DNA of 64,000 nt from Sarcocystis neurona. Its lineage: Eukaryota; Apicomplexa; Conoidasida; Eucoccidiorida; Sarcocystidae. Positions 31,801 to 41,974 of this stretch are shown here, piece by piece (the stretch's first letter is position 1; each line of letters opens with the position of its first letter). The position numbers were made by a program, and so were the translations under genes. The DNA lies in NCBI GenBank assembly GCA_000727475.1, contig KL647294.1:3166266-3230265 (forward strand), read 5' to 3'. Below the pieces are notes generated by a model. It saw only the letters and a list, made by a program, of their open reading frames with translations. It was not told where the DNA came from and did no database searches.

Positions 31801-33248
31801 GGATTTGGTCCTTGGGGGTGTAGAAGCTGTTGCTGCTGCTGGAGGTATTGCTGCTGCTGCAAGTACTGTTGTTGCTGGAAGAGTTGCTGCTGCTGCTCAG
31901 GCTGCAGCGGCTGTTGTTCAAAAGGCTCTTGGTGCTGCTGCTCAGGCTGCAGCGGCTGTTGTTCAAAAGGCTCTTGGTGCTGCTGCTCTTGCTGCTGCTG
32001 CGCGCGATGTTGCGGCTCTGCAGTTTTACTGAACTTGTGTCTCCCTACGCAGACGTCCCCAACGCAGGTACTCAGCGCCGCAGGACGTGTCTGAGTACTC
32101 AGCTGCGCTGCTGCAGCAGCAGGAGCCAGATCCGCGTTCCTCCTGTGTGCGTGTAGCGTAGAGAGTTCTTCCTGGGAAGGACTGCGTTCCTCTTTCCTGT
32201 ATCTCTCTGAAAGAACTGTACACGGACTACGACCCAAGCCATTGGAAAAGTGTACAACGCACGACGCCCCCGCTTCTGAGTCCCTCTCCGAAGAAGCAGT
32301 GACGACAGGCGTCTCTACAGATGCTGCAATACCACGGCCTTCTTCTTCTCCATCCTCTCCAGCTTCTCGTACTGCCTGCTCATCTTCCACGTAGTGTTCA
32401 TCCTTCATCGCGTCCTCTCCCCAGCCTTCCTGCGCTGCTCCCCTTTCTCGCCTTTTTGCTGCGGCTCGTGCTCCATCTCGTTTTTCTGGTCCTTCGTCGC
32501 CTCCTTGTCGTGCTGCTACCGCTGCTGCCGCTCTGCGCCTGGCGCCCTCTCCAGCGATCTCAGCCGCGGCTGCGCAGCGCGTATTGCCCCTGCAGAGTTC
32601 TATTCCTCCGCCTCCTCGCGCTCCTTCTCCACCCGCAGTTGTGTGTCTCCCCGCTCCTGCCGCGACTCGTGCTGCAGTTTCTCCCCTTCCTCCTCCGCCT
32701 CCTGCTCTCCTTAGTGCTGCCCCTCCTTTACCTCCTCGCACGTGAGGTGCGCACACACCGGTTGCACCAACTTTCTTCTCCTGGTCCTTCTCCAGTGCCA
32801 CGGCTGTCGCAGCAGCTCCACCCCCACCACCCGTAACCCTAGCAGCATCAGACGAGGCGGAGGATGGCGCGGCACCAGCGTGGTGTCTGAGTGACCGATT
32901 GAGAGTGGAGCAGAGCAGCAGAACGGAGGGGTCGTCGCAGCAGTCGTCCGCAGCGCACAGAGGCAATTCATCAATAAGAGCGGAGAAGGCCGTCAGCTGG
33001 AATGAAGAAGTACGGAAGGAAGCCTCCAGCGGATTATCTTTGCCCTCCAGAGCTGCTACAACCGCACGCAGACTTGCAGGAGTCCCTCCTCGCCATAGTG
33101 CCCTCGTACAGACTCGCGCTGCTGCTGAGCCCGCCGGCGCTGCAACCCCTCCGCGCGGCAGCGGCGCCCGCGGCCGCAGTCTGCCTGTTGCCGCAGAGGA
33201 CGACGGCGTGCGAACAGCAGGAGACGACTTCGACGGCCGACGCATCAT
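28815..33248 (-). CDS. Gln/Ala/Ser-rich protein of unknown function
   Basis: The ATG at 33248 opens a 1477-codon frame that stops at TAG (28815-28817). I recognise no domain. The N-terminal 120 residues are the least repetitive: a basic start (MMRRPSKSS), a helical patch (TPASLRAVVAALEGKDN), then a hydrophobic/acidic patch (FSALIDELPLCAADDCCDD). Ala/Gly/Arg-rich sequence follows. A strongly Gln-rich block lies at about residues 413-483 and includes a 15-residue tandem repeat. The middle is Ser/Ala/Tyr-rich. A Ser/Asn/Cys-rich part lies near residues 915-975, where GCT/AGC runs are read in the Ser/Cys frame. Near the 3' end two good phase-0 donors appear: GCGTCAG then GTATGC (exon end 28953) and GGGCAG then GTGCGT (exon end 28926). 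The true C-terminus may therefore be spliced on downstream. The composition would suit a nuclear or scaffold protein, but this is not evidence of function. Confidence 0.7.
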   Translation of the reverse strand: MMRRPSKSSPAVRTPSSSAATGRLRPRAPLPRGGVAAPAGSAAARVCTRALWRGGTPASLRAVVAALEGKDNPLEASFRTSSFQLTAFSALIDELPLCAADDCCDDPSVLLLCSTLNRSLRHHAGAAPSSASSDAARVTGGGGGAAATAVALEKDQEKKVGATGVCAPHVRGGKGGAALRRAGGGGGRGETAARVAAGAGRHTTAGGEGARGGGGIELCRGNTRCAAAAEIAGEGARRRAAAAVAARQGGDEGPEKRDGARAAAKRRERGAAQEGWGEDAMKDEHYVEDEQAVREAGEDGEEEGRGIAASVETPVVTASSERDSEAGASCVVHFSNGLGRSPCTVLSERYRKEERSPSQEELSTLHAHRRNADLAPAAAAAQLSTQTRPAALSTCVGDVCVGRHKFSKTAEPQHRAQQQQEQQHQEPFEQQPLQPEQQHQEPFEQQPLQPEQQQQLFQQQQYLQQQQYLQQQQQLLHPQGPNPLGNFSLSCGPSNGPEYSFRSGFSASSHYGPTSASGHGLLVSSFPASFPASFPAYDALPYEKGADCSAATALPYSSFPTGGARAPPCSSSIAAAAAAPCLGAAGSAANNTMPSSRCAFDTFTAPYQSGYAGPAPAWGGPFAAAEGGAALATGVDGVAATAAAAADAAVASSNAAAAGVAATVQLWEGQGIQASTNSVFPSSSGPSGGDYEHLPSLHIGALQQQLTTKQQQHQYECTSQNFPSLRQTDRSTAPGGARDWPRTDAAVEQPTPSSDESRRGSTFSSSEPVAAAAASRLQNSHPSLPAGACSRRPYPSPVAADGAIPTHEAECGPQAQLPLPPVDHQGRSAYGGTEGNAALAAAFSTHDAPHTLSYASASLPAEAGGYATTTHVSPYPPDASQQLAYCSRDSCSRRSSACPSSDAAFGRSNSCVETSDNNSSRSDGAVHVHDSSSSISGTVRINSGYCSNSSSGIVSLKTCRTSSRSVSVCFCRGTCSSNGGSECLCRSSTTADLPHRSGDARSSSTDSRSGCAASVAGRPTASPFLEKGMERGASAQDNCSSRTHAESSSSGRECLPCERVAEQQGPQSAAAGAAPRVLPITAESGVSFGAPVANEWPGTYAYCGTPPSSAAPTIQGTVAAEDVPARNAMLSNASVSPPYHTSAYAYGPSSCNVSSSVAGAAGFAASSSAAHPVATLDTADTAAELSSIDAAAAAVASAGAPSGSSICPGTPRLAAAASFLNAPKSDVPLPVAAAADENAAEAEGESEGYTNCRPASLRAKTFSTEGGEGAYKQEPLLQEQRRSYSTCCSSGESFSSAHPWNRSSRSSSFGERQGETEQQQTHEPQEVPRGAAAERTGEEMESERGCLPEAEAKEDVEGAAAGVKTISPSLCFLNSSGTTTLDAAEFRPPGVRRHTAAPAAQTAAEEHGQHEEPCLKEEDSCKDGSRTTDMRQVCMQQGAGQVRISDYRDATYISTSLRTAGVPSAAVTDSALVQICS
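31888..31977 (-). repeat. 45-bp tandem repeat encoding a 15-residue Gln-rich unit
   Basis: Two complete 45-bp copies plus part of a third, essentially identical. On the minus strand each encodes the unit QQPLQPEQQHQEPFE (in rotation). It lies inside the Gln-rich block of the 28.8-33.2 kb gene. A further short tandem repeat at about 31645-31678 encodes (S-F-P-A)n. Confidence 0.85.
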
Positions 33249-33346
33249 GTACGACGCGGACAGGAGGGAACGAAGTCCGAGCGATGAGAAGAGATAAAGG
33301 AAGGAACGGGCACGCGGGCAAAATTGTGCAACACCAGTAAAGAACG

Positions 33347-33934
33347 TCAGGGAGGTGTGTTCGAATGCAAGCGGCGAAGGGAGCTGTGGAGAATCACAAA
33401 GTGGCGGTAGAAGACACAGACTCTGAAGGCAAACGGCAAGTGAAAAAGGTCCCTTCGCTCAATACGAAGAGGGCGTACACCCAGTAAACACAGGAGAAAT
33501 ATGTCTAAAGAATGGGGAGTATGAGGGGAGAGAGACGACAAACGAGTACAAATGGAGCCACCTTCGCTACGGGTTGCGCTGCGGTTCCTCAGCACATACG
33601 AACGCGGTATCAGAAGGCGAGTGGGCATGTAAGAACTACTACAAGCCAGTCCTTGACAGTGTTTTAAGATGAGCGACGGGAGGAGACCGTGGTATGTACC
33701 GCGCAAGATTGCTGGGGTCAAGATGATCTGAAAGAGTTTGAACGGTATCGAGATGTTATCCGGCTGTGAGGCTTTAGGTAGGGAAATTGACGAGTAATCA
33801 TCAAGTACGTGGAAACACTCGGAATGGGACGCAAAGAAAAGACTGCCAAGGAAACTCGATGTAGCAAATATATCACTTGAACGACATAAACGGATTACAC
33901 GGCAAAGGTACCGCAGACATTGGGAGCGACTCAT
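33347..33934 (-). CDS. Open reading frame of 195 codons, possibly non-coding
   Basis: It begins with a genuine ATG (33934) and ends with a stop at 33347-33349. The product would be Ser/Leu/Arg-rich with short hydrophobic stretches (for example LDIFLLCLLGV), with no motif I recognise. It lies head-side of the 28.8-33.2 kb gene on the same strand. About 0.5 frames of this length are expected by chance in a window this size (my rough estimate), so I hold it weakly. Confidence 0.2.
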   Translation of the reverse strand: MSRSQCLRYLCRVIRLCRSSDIFATSSFLGSLFFASHSECFHVLDDYSSISLPKASQPDNISIPFKLFQIILTPAILRGTYHGLLPSLILKHCQGLACSSSYMPTRLLIPRSYVLRNRSATRSEGGSICTRLSSLSPHTPHSLDIFLLCLLGVRPLRIERRDLFHLPFAFRVCVFYRHFVILHSSLRRLHSNTPP

Positions 33935-36900
33935 AACAGGAGATGGGACAATTCTGATAGTATGCCGGGTTGACGAAATACTTCCGCTGCTCCCCTTTCT
34001 TTGAATTTTTGTGCGTACGAGAGCCTATGACACGGAGAGGACCTGCAGAATTCGTACGTTCGCTTGTTCGTACGCACAGACGCTGACGTATTCGTAAGTC
34101 TTGTGCCTGTGATCACGTCTGCGTCCATGAGCGCCTCTTTAACACAAAGCTTCACACCGTCGGAGCCACACGTTCCACCTCCCGCGTGAAGTCGAGAAGA
34201 TGATGACAAAATGGAGCTTCTCTCTTCGAGAATTCAAAGTAGACGGAGCGGGAGTGCGGGTGGGAAAAGTCAACTGAAGACTTATGTGATCGATCACCAC
34301 GTCTGAGGAACATTTAACGAGTTCAGCACGCACAGGGACGCAGAGACCGGAGACCTGCAGCTTTAAGAGAAGAGAGGCATCAATGAGAGTATCGCTTGAA
34401 GCGAATAGAACTCTTCTGCGAAAAGATGAAGAGGCTAGTCTCAGTGGAGTTGAGTGCAGCTGGATGCTCAAGGCGGGCAAGACAAGTGTTCACGCAAGAC
34501 AACATGAAGATGTATTTTCTGTACACTGAGACCTGCCAACACCAAAGGGGATTGCTGAGGATGGAGCACACGCACGTGTGGAGTCAAGATGATCTACGCG
34601 CGCAGCACCACGATAATGTTTCTGCTTTCACGTAGTCCAAATTGCAAGACCCACGAGCAGGCAGATGCGTGTGTATTCGTCTGTGGGCGCGTGTGTGTGT
34701 GGTGTATGTGCATGCGAGTATGTCTACGTGTATGCGTGCACACCTATGTACACGTACATACGGATGATGTCTACGTGTACAAATATGTACGCGTGCGGCT
34801 GGGTTGAAGCAGAAAGATGCCACCTTGCACTTGAGGCAGCAAGATGCAAGGATAACCGAGAACGGGTGAATATGCCAGGCTGGAGGACTTGTGCGTGCAC
34901 ACCTGAAGACACCCGTACACAGCCGCACAGTCCACGGTGTATTATACCGCAAAATACACACGCCCCCACTGGAAGTAAAGGAAGTCTGTATACGTAATGC
35001 GTATCTATGTGAGACAAATCGAGCAAAAACTCGTCACTCGCGCGTGTAGACGGAACCACACGAATACGTACGGCATCACAAGAGAGGACGTGGTCGGTGA
35101 CCTGCTTGCACGTCTAGACGCACATTTCTTTCTGTACATTTGTGAAATACGTCTACATGGACATACAGAGAGAAAAGGATTTGCGCGCACGCGCGGACAA
35201 ACATGCATGTACGTACTGGTACACGCGAATGGAGGGTACGATACATGAAATCACACAGTACCGCTGCGACTACCTATGTTGTAGATATGCGTCCACGAAG
35301 TAGCCAAAGGCGAAGTGTCTCTCTTTCAGAAACACTTCAACGGTAGATCCCACAAAAGCCAAGAAGCAGTCAATTAAATGACCACCGTGTAAGGGCTCGA
35401 TTCACAATGAGGGGGATGTGCCTCTGTGGATCTGTACGAACACGAGACTGCAAATATGATGTGCCGAGCACGGGTTCGAAATCTGAGGAATAAAGACTGC
35501 ATTGGTAACCACACACGTTGACGTTGTCCCTTGTACCATTGCACACTACTGTAGAATGACCAGGAGATTTCACACACGCCCACGCGACTTTCTAACACGG
35601 GTATTCATAAGCGCATATATAGGTTCACACATACGTCGGCACACTAATATGTCCGGTCAACAACACCCCGTACAACACACACACGTGAACAAACAATCCC
35701 TCTGAAGGTTGATTCCAAAAGTAATCCAATCACAAAGATCTATGTACTAGGTAGTAGGTTCTGTCACACTTCTGCGACGCTTGAGAAAAAAAAGGGAACC
35801 TGCGTTTCTAAATACGTTTCTAGATGGTCTTTTCTCTTCTGCGGCGAAACGCAAGCATGAGAGAGGGTTTTTATACAGAAATAATGCATATCAAAGCATG
35901 CGCTGCAAGGCAGGATACTATGTCTACGCACGATGGGGATGCGAGGTTAATTCACGCACAACCAAGTAGTCCGCGCCTGCAGAAACCTCTGGGCCGGACA
36001 GTGGTACTGCGTAGGTGCACACACGTGGGTAGAGATCTCCCGGTATAAATGATACAGAACACTTCCCGAAAAACACCTCAGACAAATATGCACACACGCG
36101 ATGCGTGTGCACAGCTGTACTTGTACATGTGGTTACACATGCTTGTTATGCATATCTGTGTACGAGTACATGTGTGGATCGAATTACTCCTACATCTGCG
36201 ACAAAAGCACTGCATTCATCTGTATGCGTTTTGAAACATGTGTTCTTCACACGCTAGAATAAATTTAATATCCAGAAGGATCTTTACCGCATACCCATCC
36301 ATGCGCCGTACGTATGAATTGTATAGTGGGGAATTCCTCCCACATAGAGAGGCACAAGATGACAACTTTTTAAGAAAGTCTTCTCTGGGATATCAAGAAC
36401 AACCTGTGTGCATTAGAACACGACAAGAAGAGTTCTGCCACTCATGCGAGAAGCAACAAGAAGACAAATTCCACGGCGACTTTCGCACAGAGTTGTGTAA
36501 GCATCTTCGGGGTGCATTGTAGCCCGAAGACCGATGACACATGTCATCCTATAATCAGACAATGCAATGCGCGGTGATGGATGGGAACAAACGCGCCCTA
36601 CTTCAAACGCTGCAAACATTAGTGAAGATTCCGCATAGGGATGTATACCCAGCGGGCTGCGTGAAGGGGCTTCAGAGCCAAATAAGCCAGTGAAATTCCT
36701 CAAGAGTTCTCAGAATTACGCGCTTTTGGATGTAGCAAGCTTTCAGAGAAGGTATTTTCTAGGCTGTGGACACAGGACGCTTCAGCGCGTAAAGAGCCAC
36801 TTGTAGACATGCGGAAGGAGACTTATACAAAGATTTGTATGCCTTGTCAAAACTTCGTCCACACACCGGAAACTGGACTGAGCTCCAAGACGTGTTGCGT

Positions 36901-36952
36901 AACAATTCAAATATCGACGCCACTGGGTACATAGACGTTGTCAGAGACACAG

Positions 36953-36968
36953 GCCGGCACGTGCCGGC
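36953..36968. repeat. 16-bp perfect palindrome
   Basis: The sequence GCCGGCACGTGCCGGC is fully self-complementary and contains a CACGTG core. It stands alone in gene-poor DNA. Confidence 0.85.
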
Positions 36969-39900
36969 GTGAAAATTAATAGGGCCAAAGAGACGGGCTC
37001 AACAAATTCAGCTGAGCGCACGTGGGCGCAAGCAGATATGTGGAGGAGCAGTTTCGTGTAGACGGGGAGAGGAGACAGAACTCACCGACCTTCAAATAGG
37101 TGGTCGTGCGTGTACAAAACAGCGTGTAATCGGGAGGAGCAAAAACAGATTTACTCACGAGTACATTATCACACTCAATAAACAAACTCATTGCCTCACT
37201 TTGCTCTCATGGTTTCTTTCGCCGTCTACCTACGGGTAGCCCAAAGATGATGTCTTAATTAGGTCGCATTTGTACTTCGTACGCATACGGACGCACGTGC
37301 GTCCACCGAGAACAAACTGAGTATCTGACAAATATTCAGATGTTTATCCAGGGACTTCTGCAGTTGTGCGCCTTCTCAGGAAAGTAAGTGGCACGTACAG
37401 ACGCGTATGGCTACGATTCCAACAACCACGACAACACCACAAAGACATGCGTCTGCCCATGTAGAGATACTTCATGAGATATGGGCAACCTGCCAAGGCG
37501 CTGCTGTCCTACAGGCAATAGATTCCATAGTTCAAAAAAAGACACCTGGATTACACTTGTCTTCCGAGTATCGGTAACAATACCAAGGGCGACTACTTCC
37601 ACATTTGCGCGTGCGCGTCCTGTATCAACCCTGACGGAAGAGTATTCGAATGTGCTCGTGTGCACCTGTATGTTCCTCCGGAGCTAACACTCGCACCTGC
37701 CGATGAAACAAGCACAGACGAAATTTCGGCGGCGGGGGCCTCATACGAATGAGGCAACACTATCAGCCTGCAGCAGATCTGCTCAAAGCATAAACAAAGC
37801 CCACACGAGTATACGCAACTGCATCTACACTCACTCCTGGACACACGCGCGACTGTGTGCATTTTTCCACTTGTTAGCACGTTCGCGTGTACCGTACTTT
37901 GCTGGATGCTGGACTACACGAATGCAGCGCACCTTCTGATTCGATCACGCTAAGCCTATTTCAAAACTACAGTAGTTTGTATTTCCTTCTCTTTCCCGCT
38001 CTTGCCCTCTTTCTTCGCTGAGAAAAATCTGCCCTTGTTCACAGGTGTCAGCGTCCCCGCAGGATCGCACATACAGAGGTTCATTCTCATCACCTGCGCC
38101 TGTATCGCGCGTGTGGAGCTAGACACACGGCGTGACCCCAGATACCGCTTGCGAAAGCATGTAGCGGGCAGTCATTTTTTCCCGCACTTTTATTACGCAG
38201 AGTGTGTTCCGAAGTCTAAACAGTTGCTCCTTGCAAGGAGACCCGCATGTACAAATATACATGTATGTACAAGTGTACGTACGCGTTTGGACATTGGTAA
38301 ATCGTTGAGAGCCGTCACGCATGGGTCGTGGCTATATTCCACCATACAGCAGTAGAATGTACGCAGTGAAAAGTGAGTGCAACACTATCTGCTCATACTG
38401 CACTACACGCACGTCTAGCAATTAAACATGCATGAACATTGATTATATATATATGTGCATATGTATATTCGTTTCGACAGGGGATCCACACGCGAATAAA
38501 CCTGACTTCCTCTATTTCAGACGCTTCAATCATGCATCCACGGCAACATTAAGAAACTTCCGCACACATAGAAAGTGTCACAAGTACTAGCTGACAAGAG
38601 GAGTGATGACACCGACCGTTCACAACAATCCCACGACGCGAGTGTGGTTTTTCTTCAGTTTCACTGTTGAGAAGCTGCTAAGCAGAGAAGTCTAGGAGGC
38701 TTCCTTTGAACTGGCGACGAAATGTGCAAAATGCACAATCATGCAGCCCACTTGCCACGATCACCCCGCCTCTGCTGGGGAGCTGGTCGGAGAGAGATCC
38801 TCTTTATTGTTAAGCAGCTGCGTCTCAAAGATTGAACGCATTCGGTATTACCCGTGGAAACGGATGTCTTCGAGCTCTGACTTGAATGCAAGTGAATAAA
38901 GCCCAAAGGCACCTGTGAATTGCGGCATCGATTTCAGACCTGTGTGGAGGTTCTGCGCTACCGCCGACGTGCACACATTAAAATGGGAAGCTCTTATCAT
39001 AAAGAAACAAGCAGGCGTAACTGAATGGCAGAGTTGTGCGCGGTAAGAGGCTTTACCCCTTGCACTGCGAAGGAGCACGCGGCTCAACGAGTACACCAAA
39101 CGTGCATGGTCACTACGTAAACATTGTCACCACAGCTTGCGCCACACAAAGAAGGGCGCATCTTCGTCGCACAGGAGACAAAAGCGTACACGAATGCAGC
39201 GAGGCTCGCTGTCAGGTCTCTCTGGCACCCCTGCGTCGCCGTGATGTAAGCAAATGGAAGGCTAGCGGACCTGTAAGGTTATCTTCGCTGCATTCGGGAG
39301 ACGGAAGCCGGAGCACTGCGTCGTCAGCGCTTGCAGCGCTTGCTTTCATCCGAGGTGATGTAGTGGAGCTGGGCAAAACGAACAGGTCAGAACAAAATAG
39401 TCCCTCCTGGATGTACTGACGTAGAACCTGCTCTTGGCAATGCTGCTCCTTAAAAATGATCACGAAGATGAGACTCTCTACGCCTAGCGACTGCTACACG
39501 TAACGCACGTACACCACAAACTTGGTGGGGGGTGCACCGGAACACCGCACCTGACCCTGTTGCATCCGTGCGTTTTACCTAATATATACAGTGACATAAC
39601 CCTTTCTTGACGCTAGCGCACACAAAATTGGACAGAATTGCCGTAAACCAACCTACACGACGTAGCTACGTCAATCTGTGAAAGCGCTACCCAAACCGCA
39701 TCCGGACCGGCATTCATAATGTACTGGTACAGTAGACATGGCAGTCTGCGTGCCACACAGTTCAAGTACACAGCGCTGAACAGCGCGCTCCGCACCACGC
39801 CTGCCGACTACACGAGAAAGTACGCCCCTGGAACCGCCACCACCTACCACGTACCGCCCTGCAATAGCGACCACCACCATCCAGTGTTGCCGCAGTGCCG

Positions 39901-41465
39901 GGGTGCGGGCGCACCGCGAGTCGGCTGCAACCCAGCGACTTCAACCTCGGAAGCAACCCGGCTAGTTGGGCGGTCACGTCTGTGATTCGAGAAGGCACAC
40001 CGGAATAACGGCCTGTACGCGCAAAAATGCAGCAAGCACCCACTTCCGGCTACACGAGACGGCAACAAGCGGGGAGACGAGTAATCATCGCCACAAACAA
40101 GAAGCCCTTTGGGACAGCTCACGGTGGAGGAAAAAGCAGAACCCGAGGGATGCAGTGAAGGAGGAGAAAAACACTTCCCGTGTTAGTGGCTTGTGAACTG
40201 AGGGGACGTCTTCGCTGCTGAGCAGAGGCGCTGACGTGGAGGAGCGCTGCAGGAAGCGGAGGGCAAGGTGGGATGGTGACAGCACTGGCGACAACGCGTT
40301 CACGTCGGGAGAGATGGTTCGTTGGGGCACCGCAGGGGTAGTACTTCAGCGTGCAACCACCCTGTTGGTATCGCGATTCGACTCCACGATGCCAGCAGAT
40401 ACCGTACAACTCCTCTACCGCTGCTTCGCACAAGCCAAAACCAGATCTAGTACGTGGTGCGCGTAGTAGGGGCTGCGCTGCTGTTTCCACGTCCTGACCT
40501 TATGCAGCACGCGAAGCGTACGGTGTGAATCCTTTTGTGAAATGCGTGCAGAGTCGCTCTCCGAGTGCGCCACAATTTACGTCCTTACAGATCAGATCAC
40601 TCCAGCCAGTGTTTTCATGTTCCAGGGTAGGACAAGTCAAAATTTCACCACGTCGCGACGGCGAAGACGCCGAGTACTTGCTTCTTAATGATGCATCGGG
40701 AGGGTGAAACACGAGGAGGAGGGAAAAAGGTTTGTGGTAACTGATACGATGGCGTGTTGAAGGCAGTGCTTAGGTCCTGGCATAGCTCCGTAGATGCGAC
40801 GGCGCGCACCCGCGCAGACGATCACATTCTGTGTTGCCCGGCGTGGGCTTGGCTCGCAGGGTGATGCGGTAGGTCTAACGACCATGGTTTCTGAAGGGGG
40901 TGGAGAAGCGTCCGACGTTACACAGCACAATGTAACTCGCTGTGCACACCCTGACAAGTTAGCACAAGAAAAGTGGCTGCTTCGTGGTTGACAGGCCCTC
41001 CCACACGGAAGGTGCGGCACTATGGTATCCTGACGGAAGTACTGGCCGCGGAGCTTCTGGCATCAGGGAATGAGCAACCCCGGTACACCTGGCACGCAGA
41101 AATTTGAGGCCCTGCGGAGGACCCACACGCGGAGCTCGACAAATAAGTCAGTAGCACATGAGGGCACGCGCTGGTGTGCCCGAACTCATCCTGGATCTGT
41201 CCACGATTCTCACCGCCGCACAGCGTCACCCTTGCTTGTTCTGCAAGGTCGCCTCTAGAGCGCATTGCCGGCATGGAAACATGCTTATCGTATGAGGGTT
41301 ACAGGCATTCTGCTCTAGCGCACATACGCAGGTTTCAGACTACATGCGTACGAGCGTTTTGCATACGGGCGTCGCTCTTCTGCAGCTGTGTACATGTAAA
41401 GACTTCTTCTGTGTGCAGAGGCGCACGCACCAATATCCTGTCAACACGGAGACGTGTGTGTGTGT

Positions 41466-41483
41466 ATATATATATATATATAT
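41466..41483. repeat. (TA)n microsatellite
   Basis: Pure TA tract following GTGTG. A second mixed TA/TG tract lies at 41631-41657. Confidence 0.85.
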
Positions 41484-41948
41484 GCGTGTACGTACGTATG
41501 GACAGACGTAGGGAGGTAGACACACGTGTGGAAGTGTGTATCCATGCTGCTTTGGCACCACCCAGCGCATCATATTCTGTGTATGGGCGTATGTGTACAT
41601 GGAAACACATGGGCTTACGAGTCCATGTGCATATATATATATATGTATATATATATAAAGGGAGAAAAGCGTTCGTCACCATCTGGAGCAGCACCTGGTA
41701 ATACCTCATCGCTACCTTTGTAGAAGTGTCTTATCTCGTCATCAATGCAGAAATTCTGCGCATTTCTTGGGAAGTCAAGTTTTCGTCGTGTCTATAGGTT
41801 AAAGTAGTTCTGCAGATTGAAGGAATACTTGTCTCCCATGGAAACATTTCCAGCTCTCTGATGGTTCAATATGTAACAATGTCGTCCTTTGCACGCGTCA
41901 TTTTGACCTCAGAACTGAGACTTCCAGCTGATAAGACGAGGCGACTAG

Positions 41949-41974
41949 AAGGATTGTTGTATTCAACAATCCTT
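41949..41974. repeat. Inverted repeat, 11-bp arms, 4-base loop
   Basis: AAGGATTGTTG (41949-41959) and CAACAATCCTT (41964-41974) are exact reverse complements around the loop TATT. There is no adjacent gene or T-run, so a role as terminator or structured RNA is not supported. Confidence 0.85.
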
